Of a DNA stretch of 64,000 bases, positions 42,497 through 52,596 are shown piece after piece. The DNA is from Cypionkella aquatica (GTDB lineage: Bacteria > Pseudomonadota > Alphaproteobacteria > Rhodobacterales > Rhodobacteraceae). The stretch lies in contig NZ_BSPP01000004.1 of the NCBI RefSeq assembly GCF_030161095.1, forward strand, positions 496,001 through 560,000, in the 5' to 3' direction. Position 1 is the stretch's first letter. Each line of letters starts with the position of its first letter. Below the pieces are notes generated by a model that had not been told where the DNA came from, ran no database searches, and worked only from the letters and a program-made list of their open reading frames with translations. The position numbers and the translations under genes are program-made.

Positions 42497-44065
42497 ATGA
42501 TTTTACCGCTTGTTCTTGCAATAGTTGCAGCCGCGCTTTCTGCTGCCGCAGTTGGTATTCTGACGCTTTGGTTGTATCCCGGTCGTGAATTGGCGCCTGC
42601 GGCCAGCGTCTTTGCGGATACAAACCGCGAAACTGCGTTCTTGTTTGACGGTGAGGTGTTGGTTGACAGCACCGCCACAGCGCGCGCGCTTTTGGCCGCC
42701 AGCCCCTTGAAAGGTGCGGCTTGGGGCAGCTTGATGGGATTTCTGAGCGGCCGTTTTGACAATCTTGAAGCGCAGTTGCAGCGCGTTATCGCTGATGGCA
42801 CCATCGAGATACCGTCTATTGGAAAATCTAAACCTCTGATATTAAAGGCAGAGCATGAGGGCGGGTTGACGCGCCTTACGCTAAAGGATGCCAGCAACGA
42901 CACTGCGACATCAGGTGGCAGTTTGCTCGCGCAGCGCGCTATGCTGGATGAGCTGGCGCTGCTGCGCGACACCGTTGCGACCGCGCCGATGCTGCTGTGG
43001 CGTGAAAATGCGGCGGGCGAGGTGGTTTGGGCGAATGGCCCCTATATGGTGCAAGCCTTCGCCATCATGGATGAGAGCAAAGAGCTGAGCTGGCCACTGC
43101 CACGCCTGTTTAACCGGACTGCCGCGAAATCGGGCAAGGATCAACGCCAAAGCCTGACGCCACCGGGCAAGGCGCGGCTGTGGTTTGATGTGTCCAGCTG
43201 CCCCGAGCAGGACGGCGATTTGATGTTCGCGATTCCGGCGGATGTGGCTGTGAAGGCCGAAAACGCATTGCGGGACTTTATGCAGACGCTGACAAAGACG
43301 TTTGCGCAACTGCCGATCGGGCTGGCAATCTTTGACAACCAGCGCAAATTGCAACTTTTCAACCCGGCTCTGATGGATCTGACGCAGCTACAGGCAGACT
43401 TTCTGTCATTGCGACCGTCGCTTTCCGCCGTGCTGGATGCCATGCGTGATCACAAGATGCTGCCCGAGCCGAAGGATTATCACGACTGGCGCAGACAGAT
43501 TGTCGAGATCGAGAAAGGCGCTGCCGCCGGGCTTTATGAAGAAACATGGAGCCTGCCAGATGGCCAGACCTACCGGGTCACCGGGCGGCCGCATCCGAAC
43601 GGGGCTTTGGCGCTGCTGGTCGAGGATATTTCCGGCGAAATGCTCCGCACCCGCCGCTATCGCGCAGATCTGGAGCTTGGCCAATCGGTGATTGATCATA
43701 TGGAGGAGGCGATTGCAGTGTTTTCGCAATCGGGTCAGCTGGTGATGTCAAATAATGGCTATGTCGGGCTATGGGGGGATGATCCGGCTGGGGATCTGGG
43801 CGAGCCAACTGTGAAAACACTGTCAGCGCACTGGCGGACGCAATCCGCCCCAAATTCGCTTTGGGCAGAGGTTGAAGACTATGTCGCCACCGTCGGGGAT
43901 CGCGAAAGCTGGCGTGGTGAGGCCCGATTGTTGGACGGAAGGCTTATCAGTTGTCGGTTTTCGCCCTTGGCGGCGGGATCGACACTGGCGCTGTTTCGCC
44001 TGATGCCACCCGCTGAAGCAGGCCAGGCCAGACTTGCAGAAGGTGCCGGATTGCGGCGGGCCTGA
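42497..44065 (+). CDS. PAS-domain membrane protein, DivL-like, no kinase domain
   Basis: A 522-residue protein. One N-terminal membrane helix (about 4-25) is followed by successive PAS-like modules (about 150-250, 270-390, 405-510; second with GLAIFDNQRKLQLFNPALMDL, third with AIAVFSQSGQLVMSNN). No histidine-kinase or ATPase motif is present. In Rhodobacter the PAS protein DivL, which tunes CtrA and gene-transfer-agent production, is encoded next to tsaE, as here. The name is therefore a synteny-based inference. A CtrA box lies in its promoter. Confidence 0.78.
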   Translation: MILPLVLAIVAAALSAAAVGILTLWLYPGRELAPAASVFADTNRETAFLFDGEVLVDSTATARALLAASPLKGAAWGSLMGFLSGRFDNLEAQLQRVIADGTIEIPSIGKSKPLILKAEHEGGLTRLTLKDASNDTATSGGSLLAQRAMLDELALLRDTVATAPMLLWRENAAGEVVWANGPYMVQAFAIMDESKELSWPLPRLFNRTAAKSGKDQRQSLTPPGKARLWFDVSSCPEQDGDLMFAIPADVAVKAENALRDFMQTLTKTFAQLPIGLAIFDNQRKLQLFNPALMDLTQLQADFLSLRPSLSAVLDAMRDHKMLPEPKDYHDWRRQIVEIEKGAAAGLYEETWSLPDGQTYRVTGRPHPNGALALLVEDISGEMLRTRRYRADLELGQSVIDHMEEAIAVFSQSGQLVMSNNGYVGLWGDDPAGDLGEPTVKTLSAHWRTQSAPNSLWAEVEDYVATVGDRESWRGEARLLDGRLISCRFSPLAAGSTLALFRLMPPAEAGQARLAEGAGLRRA

Positions 44066-44111
44066 ACTTCGCGGCTTGCGGCGGTGACGTGCGCGGCGAT
44101 AGACTTGGCCT

Positions 44112-44585
44112 ATGGAAACGTCCGATCTTGCCACTGTCTATCTGGCCTCAGAAGAGGATACCGCCGATCTTGGTCGCTGGCTGGCGCTTAGGCTGCGCGC
44201 CGGTGATTGTTTGCTTTTGCAGGGGCCAATTGGGGCCGGGAAAAGCCATCTGGCGCGGACATTTATTCAGGCACGCTTGGGGCGGATGGAAGATGTGCCT
44301 TCGCCGACCTTTACGCTGGTTCAAACCTATCAAGCAGATGTCGAGATTTGGCACGCCGATCTGTATCGGCTCTCGCATCCGGACGAGGTGGCCGAATTGG
44401 GGCTGCATGACGCGTTTTCGCAAGCGATTTGCCTGATCGAATGGTCTGAAAGGCTGGGCGACCTTGCACCGCGCGATGCATTGCGGTTGCAGATTTTACC
44501 GCAGGGCGACGGCCGCACGGTCAGTCTGACCTCCCCACGACACCCTGACTTGGTCGGTGAATTTGCCGCGCGATGGGCAAAATGA
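44112..44585 (+). CDS. tsaE: tRNA threonylcarbamoyladenosine biosynthesis ATPase
   Basis: ATPase of the t6A machinery, 157 residues. The P-loop is GPIGAGKSHLAR, followed by the family block PSPTFTLVQTY, WHADLYRL and LIEWSERLG. Its stop overlaps the amgK start as ATGA. Partner TsaD is encoded at 32035. Confidence 0.95.
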   Translation: METSDLATVYLASEEDTADLGRWLALRLRAGDCLLLQGPIGAGKSHLARTFIQARLGRMEDVPSPTFTLVQTYQADVEIWHADLYRLSHPDEVAELGLHDAFSQAICLIEWSERLGDLAPRDALRLQILPQGDGRTVSLTSPRHPDLVGEFAARWAK

Positions 44586-45592
44586 GTGATAGGCGGGCCC
44601 AGTCGCAGATTTTCCTTGTTAAAGCGGGCTGGGGTGATGCTGCGCGTGAGTTTTTGGCCGGTGATGCATCAGAACGCAGTTATGATCGCTTGCGCCAAGG
44701 CAATGAATCTGCGGTCTTGATGGATGCGCCGCCCGGGGGCAGTGATGATCCTGCGACGTTTCTGGCAATTGCAGCGCATCTTCGGTCGCTTGGCCTGTCG
44801 GCTCCGCGCTGCTATGCGCAGGATCTTGTGCACGGGTTCCTGCTGCTGGAAGATCTTGGCGACGCAGTCTATGCGCGCAAGATCGAAGCTTATCCAAGCC
44901 TTGAAATCAGTCTCTATACGGCCGCAACAGGCGTATTAGCTGCGATCCAAAGCCAGCCTCCCGCAGCTAACCTGCCTGATCTGACCGCCGCCGAATGGGC
45001 CGGTGCGGCTGGGTTTGCGCTGGATTGGTATCGCTTTTCCATCACCGGCGATCGTATTGATTCCGCTGACTTCTGCACCACCCTGACAGATGCCCTGACG
45101 CGATATGCCGACGGCCCTCGGGTTATGATTCTGCGTGACTATCACGCCGAGAATCTGCTGTGGTTGCCAGATCGCCAAGGTCTTGCCAGCGTTGGTCTGC
45201 TGGATTTCCAACTCGCGCAACTTGGCCAGCCCGGCTATGATCTGGTGTCACTTTTACAGGACGCCCGCCGAAATGTTTCACGTGAAACAGAGGCGCTGAT
45301 GATCCAGACTTTCTGCGAGCAGGCTGGCACGACGGAGGCCAACTTCCGCCCTGCATATGCCGCCTTGGGTGCCCAGCGCGCGCTGCGGATTCTTGGTATT
45401 TTTGCCAAGCTGTGCCTGCAAGGTGGCAAGCCAAACTACATTCCGCTGATCCCACGGGTCTGGCAGCATCTGCAGCACAATTTTGCCATACCAGAACTTG
45501 AACCACTGGCTAAAATCTGCGGCCAGCTTTTGCCCGCACCAACCCCCGAAGCCCTTGCCCGAATAGGTTCCCAATGCGGCCACTTCCGCTGA
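44582..45592 (+). CDS. amgK: N-acetylmuramate/N-acetylglucosamine anomeric kinase
   Basis: Phosphorylates recycled MurNAc at C1 for direct return to UDP-MurNAc, bypassing MurA. It is 336 residues of the aminoglycoside-phosphotransferase fold. The catalytic loop is LRDYHAENLLW, and the metal Asp is in LLDFQLAQ. The ATG at 44582 overlaps the tsaE stop. A perfect parS-like palindrome is embedded in the coding sequence (residues NVSRET). It overlaps murU by 19 bases, so the two work as a pair. Confidence 0.93.
   Translation: MSDRRAQSQIFLVKAGWGDAAREFLAGDASERSYDRLRQGNESAVLMDAPPGGSDDPATFLAIAAHLRSLGLSAPRCYAQDLVHGFLLLEDLGDAVYARKIEAYPSLEISLYTAATGVLAAIQSQPPAANLPDLTAAEWAGAAGFALDWYRFSITGDRIDSADFCTTLTDALTRYADGPRVMILRDYHAENLLWLPDRQGLASVGLLDFQLAQLGQPGYDLVSLLQDARRNVSRETEALMIQTFCEQAGTTEANFRPAYAALGAQRALRILGIFAKLCLQGGKPNYIPLIPRVWQHLQHNFAIPELEPLAKICGQLLPAPTPEALARIGSQCGHFR
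45274..45289. promoter_or_regulatory. parS centromere site inside amgK
   Basis: TGTTTCACGTGAAACA is the exact 16-bp consensus palindrome bound by ParB. It sits in the amgK coding sequence in a frame reading NVSRET. An identical copy is at 62845. Confidence 0.9.
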
Positions 45593-46254
45593 TGCTTTTT
45601 GCTGCGGGCTTTGGCACCCGAATGGGCGCATTGACTGCGCATTGCCCAAAACCCCTGATCAAAGTGGCCGGCAAACCGCTGATCGACCATGCTTTGGCCA
45701 TTGCAGATCAGGCCGAAGTAACGAAAATCGTGGTCAACCTTCATTACCTTGGCGATCAGATCGCCGCCCATCTTGGGCACCGCGACGTTACATTCTCGTG
45801 GGAATCCGAAATCCTTGAAACGGGCGGCGGCCTGAAAGCAGCGCTGCCGCATCTTGGCAACGGCCCGGTCATGACCCTGAACACCGATGCCGTTTGGAGT
45901 GGCCAAAACCCGTTGACCCAACTGCTAACCGCCTGGGACCCGGAAAAAATGGACGCTCTGCTGCTGTTGCTGCCGACAGACAAAGCCCTTGGCCACAGCG
46001 GCAAGGGCGATTTTCTGCTTGACGATCAATCCCGCATCACGCGCGCGCATGGCACCAATGCGCCTATATACCTCGGCGCGCAAATTCTGAAAACACGGGG
46101 ACTCGCAGCGATACCAGAGACCGTTTTTAGCCTGAACAGGCTTTGGGATCTCGCCATCGCCGACGGTCGCGCCTATGGTTTGATCCATCAGGGCGGCTGG
46201 TGCGACGTCGGGAGTCCTGCTGGCATCGCATTGGCCGAAACTCTCTATGTTTAA
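45574..46254 (+). CDS. murU: N-acetylmuramate alpha-1-phosphate uridylyltransferase
   Basis: Converts MurNAc-1-P and UTP to UDP-MurNAc. It is 226 residues, shorter than GlmU or GalU and typical of MurU. It opens with the nucleotide-binding signature MLFAAGFGTRMGALTAHCPK and has KPLIDHAL and a later LNTDAVW metal Asp. Overlaps amgK at its start and addB at its end. With AmgK it forms the recycling shortcut found in many Gram-negatives lacking the E. coli route. Confidence 0.93.
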   Translation: MRPLPLMLFAAGFGTRMGALTAHCPKPLIKVAGKPLIDHALAIADQAEVTKIVVNLHYLGDQIAAHLGHRDVTFSWESEILETGGGLKAALPHLGNGPVMTLNTDAVWSGQNPLTQLLTAWDPEKMDALLLLLPTDKALGHSGKGDFLLDDQSRITRAHGTNAPIYLGAQILKTRGLAAIPETVFSLNRLWDLAIADGRAYGLIHQGGWCDVGSPAGIALAETLYV

Positions 46255-49222
46255 CCCCAACCAATCCCGTATATTTGCTCTGCCTCCGGGCACAGATTTC
46301 CCCGCCGAACTGGTCAGCGGCCTTATCGCGCGTATGGCCGCACAACCACCGCAAGCTATGGCTGGCGTGACGGTTTACCTGAACACCGCACGCATGCGCC
46401 GCCGCGTCATTCAACTGTTTGCTGCCCAAGGCGCGCGCTTTCTGCCGCGCCTGCTGTTGGTCACCGATCTTGCGACCGACCCGCGTCTTGCCCTGCCCGC
46501 ACTGGTTCCGCCACTGCGTCGGCGGCTTCAGATGGCAGAACTTATCGCCAAGCTGCTTGACGCGCAGCCTGATCTGGCTCCCCGCGCAGCCCTTTATGAC
46601 CTCTCTGACAGCCTCGCCACCTTGCTGGACGAGATGCAGGGCGAGGGCGTCTCAGCCGAGGCCATCTCGGCGCTGGATGTGTCAAATCACTCCAAACATT
46701 GGGAAAGAACGCAAACCTTTCTGCGGATCGTCACCCCGCTGTTCGCCGACGCCAGCGATGCTGAATCCCGCCAACGCCTCGCGGTGCAACAGCTGGCCCA
46801 GCGCTGGCACTCCCAGCCGCCCACAGGGCCGGTGTTGATCGCGGGCTCAACGGGTTCCCGCGGCACCACTGCCCTGTTCATGCAGGCGGTAGCGCAGTTG
46901 CCACAGGGCGCAATCGTGCTGCCGGGCTATGATTTTGAGACGCCGCCAGCCGTTTGGCAGGCGATGGATGACGCGCTGACGGCCGAAGATCACCCGCAGT
47001 ATCGCTTCCGCCATTTGATGGATCTGCTGGGTATCGCGCCCGATGCCATTCAACCGTGGCGCACCACTGCGCCCCCAGACAAAAGACGCAACCTGCTGAT
47101 TTCACTGTCGCTTCGTCCGGCCCCTGTCACTGATCAATGGCTGGTCGAAGGACCAAACCTGCCCGACCTGTGCAGCGCCACCCAAGACCTCAGCCTGATA
47201 GAGGCCGCCTCGCCGCGTGCGGAGGCGCTCGCAATCGCGCTTATCCTGCGTGACGCCGCCGCCTCTGGCACCACCGCCGCCCTGATCACGCCCGACCGTA
47301 ACCTCAGCCGCCAAGTCACCGCAGCGCTTGATCGCTGGGCGATATTACCTGACGATTCCGCAGGCCGCCCCCTCGCCATGTCCGCCCCCGGTCGCTTTCT
47401 GCGCCATACATCTGCACTTTTGGGCCAACGCCTGACAGCGGACAGCCTATTAACCGTGCTAAAACATCCGCTTACGGCCTCTGGTGCCATGCGCAGCGCT
47501 CATACAAGGCTTACGCGAGATCTCGAGCTGAAGCTCCGCAAATCCGGCCCCGCATTTCCAACTGATGCTGACCTGCTGGAGTGGGCAGCCGCCCGAAAAG
47601 ACGATGCCCTGCCTTGGGCGCGATTCATCGCCGATACTCTGCAAGGTCTCGACGAAATCCCGCGCCGCCCGCTCGCCGATCACGTCGCCCAGCACCGCAC
47701 CCTGTCGGAATCCTTGGCGCGCGGCTTGGATCCGATCGGCAGCGGCGAACTCTGGGTCAAAGCCGCTGGGATCGAGGCGCTTGCCCTGATGGAAACCCTC
47801 GCCACCGAGGCCCCGTATGGTGGCACTTTCTCCGCCGCCGAATACTGCGATCTTTTTGAGGCTTTGGTGAACAAAGGCGAAGTGCGCGAACCCGTTCAGG
47901 CGCATCCCAACATTATGATCTGGGGCACGCTAGAGGCCCGCGTTCAAGGTGCCGATTTGGTAATTCTGGGGGGTTTGAACGACGGCATCTGGCCAAAACT
48001 GCCCGAGCCTGACCCTTGGCTCAACCGTTCGATGCGCAAGAAAGCGGCTCTGTTATTGCCCGAACGTCAGATTGGTCTGTCAGCCCACGATTATCAACAA
48101 GCCATCGCCGCCCCTCGCGTGATCCTGTCGCGCGCCGTCCGCAATGCCGAGGCTGAAACCGTCCCCAGCCGCTGGCTGAACCGGTTGATGAACCTGATGG
48201 ACGGGCTGCCGCAGAAAAATGGCGGTGTCGCCTTGGCCGAGATGCGCGCCCGTGGGGCCAAATGGCTGGCGCTTGCCCGCGCCGTTGAGCAACCGACGGC
48301 GGCGCAAAAGGTGGATCCGCGCCTGCGCCCCGCCAAACGCCCCGCCCCGCAGCCGCCCGTCAGCGCGCGTCCGCCAAAATTGTCACTCACCAATATTGAA
48401 CGGCTGATCCGCGACCCATACGCCATCTACGCGCGCTATATCTTGCGGCTGAATCCACTTGATCCACTTCATCAATCCCCTGACGCCCGCGATCGCGGCA
48501 TCATTGTACATGATGTGCTAGAGCGCTTTGTGAAAACGCGCCCCTTAAACGAAACCCGCGCTGCAGCCCGCGCCCGCTTGCTCGGCCTCGCCCGCATCGT
48601 TCTGGCCGAAGAATCGCCCTTCCCCGCTGCCCGCGCGCTTTGGCTTGCCAAACTTGATCGCGCCGCCGACCATTTCCTCACACAAGACAGCAAACACGGC
48701 GGCACCTCGCTCGCACTGGAAACCAAAGGCGCGCTAAAACTCGAAAATCTTGCGTTCACTCTGTTCGGCACGCCGGACCGCATTGACAGGCTGCCCGACG
48801 GCACCCTGCATCTGATTGATTACAAGACCGGATCGGCCCCCAAAGCCCCCCAGCAAAAGCAATATGCCAAGCAACTGCTTCTTGCTGCCGTCATGGCCAA
48901 CCGTGGCGGTTTTGCCGATCTGGGCCCCTCTGATGTCGCGAAGATCAGCTATATCGGCCTCGGCGCCAGCGAAGACGTGGTGGAAACCGAAATCACCGAC
49001 GCCATCCTGACCGAACATTGGGAGAAACTGCTGAACCTGATCGCCCGCTACCTGCGCCGCAACACCGGCTACACCGCCCGCCGCGCTTTGTTTGAAACCC
49101 GCTATCCCGGCGATTACGACCACCTGTCGCGCTTTGGCGAATGGGAAATGTCTGACCGCGCGGTGCCCGAGCACGTTGGGCCAGATGCGGCAGGCCCCGA
49201 ACCGGTCGGAGACGCCGAATGA
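46247..49222 (+). CDS. addB: Double-strand break repair protein AddB
   Basis: Subunit of the AddAB helicase-nuclease (RecBCD equivalent) that resects broken ends and recognises Chi-like sites. It is 991 residues, usual for alphaproteobacteria. The N-terminal half is an inactivated helicase-like region. The C-terminus is a RecB-type PD-(D/E)xK nuclease with DRIDRLPDGTLHLIDYKTG near residue 845-863. The start overlaps murU by 8 bases, and the stop overlaps addA as ATGA. Confidence 0.95.
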   Translation: MFNPNQSRIFALPPGTDFPAELVSGLIARMAAQPPQAMAGVTVYLNTARMRRRVIQLFAAQGARFLPRLLLVTDLATDPRLALPALVPPLRRRLQMAELIAKLLDAQPDLAPRAALYDLSDSLATLLDEMQGEGVSAEAISALDVSNHSKHWERTQTFLRIVTPLFADASDAESRQRLAVQQLAQRWHSQPPTGPVLIAGSTGSRGTTALFMQAVAQLPQGAIVLPGYDFETPPAVWQAMDDALTAEDHPQYRFRHLMDLLGIAPDAIQPWRTTAPPDKRRNLLISLSLRPAPVTDQWLVEGPNLPDLCSATQDLSLIEAASPRAEALAIALILRDAAASGTTAALITPDRNLSRQVTAALDRWAILPDDSAGRPLAMSAPGRFLRHTSALLGQRLTADSLLTVLKHPLTASGAMRSAHTRLTRDLELKLRKSGPAFPTDADLLEWAAARKDDALPWARFIADTLQGLDEIPRRPLADHVAQHRTLSESLARGLDPIGSGELWVKAAGIEALALMETLATEAPYGGTFSAAEYCDLFEALVNKGEVREPVQAHPNIMIWGTLEARVQGADLVILGGLNDGIWPKLPEPDPWLNRSMRKKAALLLPERQIGLSAHDYQQAIAAPRVILSRAVRNAEAETVPSRWLNRLMNLMDGLPQKNGGVALAEMRARGAKWLALARAVEQPTAAQKVDPRLRPAKRPAPQPPVSARPPKLSLTNIERLIRDPYAIYARYILRLNPLDPLHQSPDARDRGIIVHDVLERFVKTRPLNETRAAARARLLGLARIVLAEESPFPAARALWLAKLDRAADHFLTQDSKHGGTSLALETKGALKLENLAFTLFGTPDRIDRLPDGTLHLIDYKTGSAPKAPQQKQYAKQLLLAAVMANRGGFADLGPSDVAKISYIGLGASEDVVETEITDAILTEHWEKLLNLIARYLRRNTGYTARRALFETRYPGDYDHLSRFGEWEMSDRAVPEHVGPDAAGPEPVGDAE

Positions 49223-52200
49223 CCCGCAACGACGCCTCTGAACGCCAAATCCAAGCCTCCAACCCCGCAGACACCGTCTGGCTGTCGGCCAACGCCGGCT
49301 CTGGCAAGACCCGCGTGTTGACCGACCGCGTCGCCCGCCTGCTGCTGCGCGGTGTTGAACCGCAGCACATTCTCTGCCTGACCTACACCAAAGCCGCCGC
49401 AACCGAGATGCAAAACCGCCTGTTCCGTCGCTTGGGCGAATGGGCAATGAAGCCCGACGCAGATCTGCACCGCGCTTTGGCCGATCTGGGCGACGAGACC
49501 CGCCATGCCGCTGGCGCGCTGGCAAAAGCCCGCCAGTTGTTCGCCCGCGCCATTGAAACGCCCGGCGGCTTGCGCATCCAGACCATCCACAGCTTTTGCG
49601 CCACCCTGCTGCGCCGCTTCCCTCTCGAAGCCGGAGTGTCCCCGCAGTTTACCGAACTTGACGACCGCGCCGCCCGGCTTTTGCGCGAGAATATCATCGA
49701 AGAAATGGCCGAATTCCGCGCGCCCGAAGTGATGGCCGAAGTGGCCCGCGCCTACACCGGCGAGGATTTCACCGCGCTTATGGAGCAGGTTTCGGCCAAA
49801 CGCGCAGGCTTCAGCAAGCTGCTGACCGGGGCGCAAACCCGCGCCCTTTTCAACGTGCCCAGTACCGAAACCAGCGAAACTTTGCTGGCCGATGTGCTGT
49901 TGGGCTACGAATCCGACCTGATCGCCAACATTCTGCCCGCTCTGCAAAACGGCGGCGCCAACGACAATAAGACCGCAGCGAAACTGTCCGCCCTTGATCT
50001 CGGCAATCCCAATCTCGCCACTCTGTCCGCGCTGGAAGACACCCTGCTGTTCGGTGACAAAACCAAAACCCCTTATGGCGCCAAGATCGGCACCCTGCCC
50101 ACAAAGCCGACGCAAAAGCTGATCGGCAACCACTTGCCCCAGCTTGACGCTCTGATGCTGCGGGTCGAAGCCGCCCGGCCGCGCCGGATCGCCCTGCAAG
50201 CCGCTCAGAAAACCGCCATCCTGCACCGCTTCGCCGCCAGCTTCCTGCCGCTCTACGAGGCCGCGAAAGCCGCGCGCGGCTTTTTGGATTTTGACGATCT
50301 GATCACCCGCGCCAAGGGGCTGCTGACCGATCCTTCGGTTGCCGCATGGGTGCTGTTCCGGCTTGATGGCGGCATCGACCACATTCTGGTCGACGAGGCA
50401 CAGGACACCAGCCCCGACCAATGGCGCGTGATTGAGCTGCTGGCCGCAGAGTTTACCGCAGGCCAAGGCACCCGCGACGAAACCCGGACTCTCTTCGTGG
50501 TCGGCGATAAAAAGCAGTCAATCTATTCGTTCCAAGGCGCTGATGTCGCGGCTTTCGATGAAAAACAGGCAGAGTTTCAGGCCAAATTCCGTGCCGCGCA
50601 AAAGAATTTCGTCCGGCTTGATCTGGAATACTCCTTCCGTTCCTCTACCGCTGTTCTGCGGGTGGTGGATGAAACATTTGCCGACCGCTTTCCGAAAGCC
50701 ATGGGCGACAGCGTCCATCACCTTGCCTTCAAATCAGATCTGGCGGGGCGGGTGGATCTGTGGCCACTGCTGGAAAAATCCGAAGACCCGAAAGATGAAA
50801 ACTGGGAAGACCCGGTTGATCTGATATCAGAAACCCACCACTCAGCCCGGCTGGCCGAGAAAATCGCCCAGCATATCAAAGGTTTGATTGACGCGGGCAC
50901 GCAAATTCCGACCGATGCCGGCCCCCGGCCCTTGCATGCGGGCGATGTGCTGATCTTGGTGCAGCGCCGCTCGGCCTTGTTTTCCGAAATCATTCGCGCC
51001 TGCAAAAAGGCCGATCTACCGATCGCGGGCGCAGATCGCTTAAAGCTTGGCGCGGAGTTGGCGGTCAAAGACCTTGCTGCATTGCTGTCCTTCCTTGCCA
51101 CTCAGGATGACGATTTGTCGTTGGCCGCCCTGTTGCGCTCGCCGCTGTGTGGATGGACCGAGGCCGAGCTCTATGCCCTGGCACACCCCCGCAAGGGCTA
51201 TTTGTGGGAGGCTTTGCGCGACAGCATCAGCCATCCCGAAACCCTTGAAATGCTGCACGATCTGCGCGATCAGGCCGACTTTCTGCGCCCCTATGATTTG
51301 ATTGAACGCGCGCTGACCCGTCACGACGGTCGCCGCCGCCTGCTGACCCGGCTTGGTCCCGAGGCTGAAGACGGCATTGACGAATTCCTGTCGCAAGCCT
51401 TGGCGTTCGAGCGCACCGAAATTCCCAGCCTGACCGGCTTTCTCATCTGGCTCGAAACCGATGAAATTGAAGTCAAACGCCAGATGGACAGCGAAGGCCA
51501 CCGCATCCGCGTGATGACAGTCCACGGCGCGAAGGGGCTAGAAGCGCCGCTGGTGATCCTGCCAGACACCTGCGACCGTAGCCCGCAAGACCGCGATGAG
51601 ATTTACACGCTGGAGAACGGCCTGCCAGTGTGGAAAACGCCCAGCAATGAAAGCCCATCGCCCATCGCCACCGCTCGGACTTTGCGCAAAGATAAAGCCG
51701 AGGAAGAAAGCCTCCGCCTGCTTTACGTCGCCCTCACCCGTGCCCGCACTTGGTTGATCGTCTGCGGCGCGGGTGAAGCAAAGAAAGAAACCGCGTGGTA
51801 TCGCTTGGTGCAGCAAGGCATCATGGCAGCGGGAACCGAGGCTATCGCTGATGGCGCGCTGCGCCACAGCTTCGGCATTTGGCCTGATCCTACGCCAAAA
51901 CAGGCTCTAACATCGCCAGAACTGCCGTTTTTGCCGCTGTGGGCAACACAAGCCGCTGCAAGCCCCGAGCGCCCTGCGCAACCGCTTTCGCCTTCTGATC
52001 TTGGCGGCGCAAAACTGCTGCCGGGGGAAACCGATGGCTCCGGCGAGGACGCCGCCAAAGCACGCGGCACTGCCCTGCATCTGCTGCTGGAACATTTGCC
52101 CCACACACCCTTGGCCGATTGGCCCAGCCTTTCCGCCAGCCTAATCCCTGATCTAACCCTGCGCGCAACCCTTCTGGCCGAAGCCGAGGCCGTCCTGACA

Positions 52201-52536
52201 GCCCTGCCCCATATCTTCGCCCCCGAAGCCCTGTCAGAGGTCGCCTTCACCGCCAGCCTGAACGGCCACCCCATGCTGGGCACCATCGACCGCCTGCTGA
52301 TCCACCCCGATCACATCCTTGCCGTCGATTTCAAATCCAACCACCGCACGCCTGCAATGCCCGAGCAAACCCCCGAAGGCATCCTGCGCCAGATGGCCGC
52401 CTATGCCGAGGCCTTGGCGCAAATCTACCCCAACCACCGCATCGACACCGCGATCCTGTGGACCCGCACCGCCACCCTGATGCCACTGCCCCCCGATATT
52501 GTGAGGGCAGCTATGCAGCGCGCCACTATCCCTTGA
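49219..52536 (+). CDS. addA: Double-strand break repair helicase AddA
   Basis: UvrD-family helicase-nuclease of 1105 residues. Walker A is ANAGSGKTRVLTDR (about 23-36). Motif II is LVDEAQDTSPDQ, motif III VGDKKQSIYSFQGAD, motif V VMTVHGAKGLEAP, and motif VI LLYVALTRAR. The C-terminal nuclease carries LAVDFKSN. Coupled to addB and followed by trxA, the usual alphaproteobacterial order. Confidence 0.96.
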   Translation: MTRNDASERQIQASNPADTVWLSANAGSGKTRVLTDRVARLLLRGVEPQHILCLTYTKAAATEMQNRLFRRLGEWAMKPDADLHRALADLGDETRHAAGALAKARQLFARAIETPGGLRIQTIHSFCATLLRRFPLEAGVSPQFTELDDRAARLLRENIIEEMAEFRAPEVMAEVARAYTGEDFTALMEQVSAKRAGFSKLLTGAQTRALFNVPSTETSETLLADVLLGYESDLIANILPALQNGGANDNKTAAKLSALDLGNPNLATLSALEDTLLFGDKTKTPYGAKIGTLPTKPTQKLIGNHLPQLDALMLRVEAARPRRIALQAAQKTAILHRFAASFLPLYEAAKAARGFLDFDDLITRAKGLLTDPSVAAWVLFRLDGGIDHILVDEAQDTSPDQWRVIELLAAEFTAGQGTRDETRTLFVVGDKKQSIYSFQGADVAAFDEKQAEFQAKFRAAQKNFVRLDLEYSFRSSTAVLRVVDETFADRFPKAMGDSVHHLAFKSDLAGRVDLWPLLEKSEDPKDENWEDPVDLISETHHSARLAEKIAQHIKGLIDAGTQIPTDAGPRPLHAGDVLILVQRRSALFSEIIRACKKADLPIAGADRLKLGAELAVKDLAALLSFLATQDDDLSLAALLRSPLCGWTEAELYALAHPRKGYLWEALRDSISHPETLEMLHDLRDQADFLRPYDLIERALTRHDGRRRLLTRLGPEAEDGIDEFLSQALAFERTEIPSLTGFLIWLETDEIEVKRQMDSEGHRIRVMTVHGAKGLEAPLVILPDTCDRSPQDRDEIYTLENGLPVWKTPSNESPSPIATARTLRKDKAEEESLRLLYVALTRARTWLIVCGAGEAKKETAWYRLVQQGIMAAGTEAIADGALRHSFGIWPDPTPKQALTSPELPFLPLWATQAAASPERPAQPLSPSDLGGAKLLPGETDGSGEDAAKARGTALHLLLEHLPHTPLADWPSLSASLIPDLTLRATLLAEAEAVLTALPHIFAPEALSEVAFTASLNGHPMLGTIDRLLIHPDHILAVDFKSNHRTPAMPEQTPEGILRQMAAYAEALAQIYPNHRIDTAILWTRTATLMPLPPDIVRAAMQRATIP

Positions 52537-52596
52537 CGCGCAGCCCCGCCGTCCCTAGGTTCAATGCCTGACATTTCCCCTCCAGGAGTTCCCATC

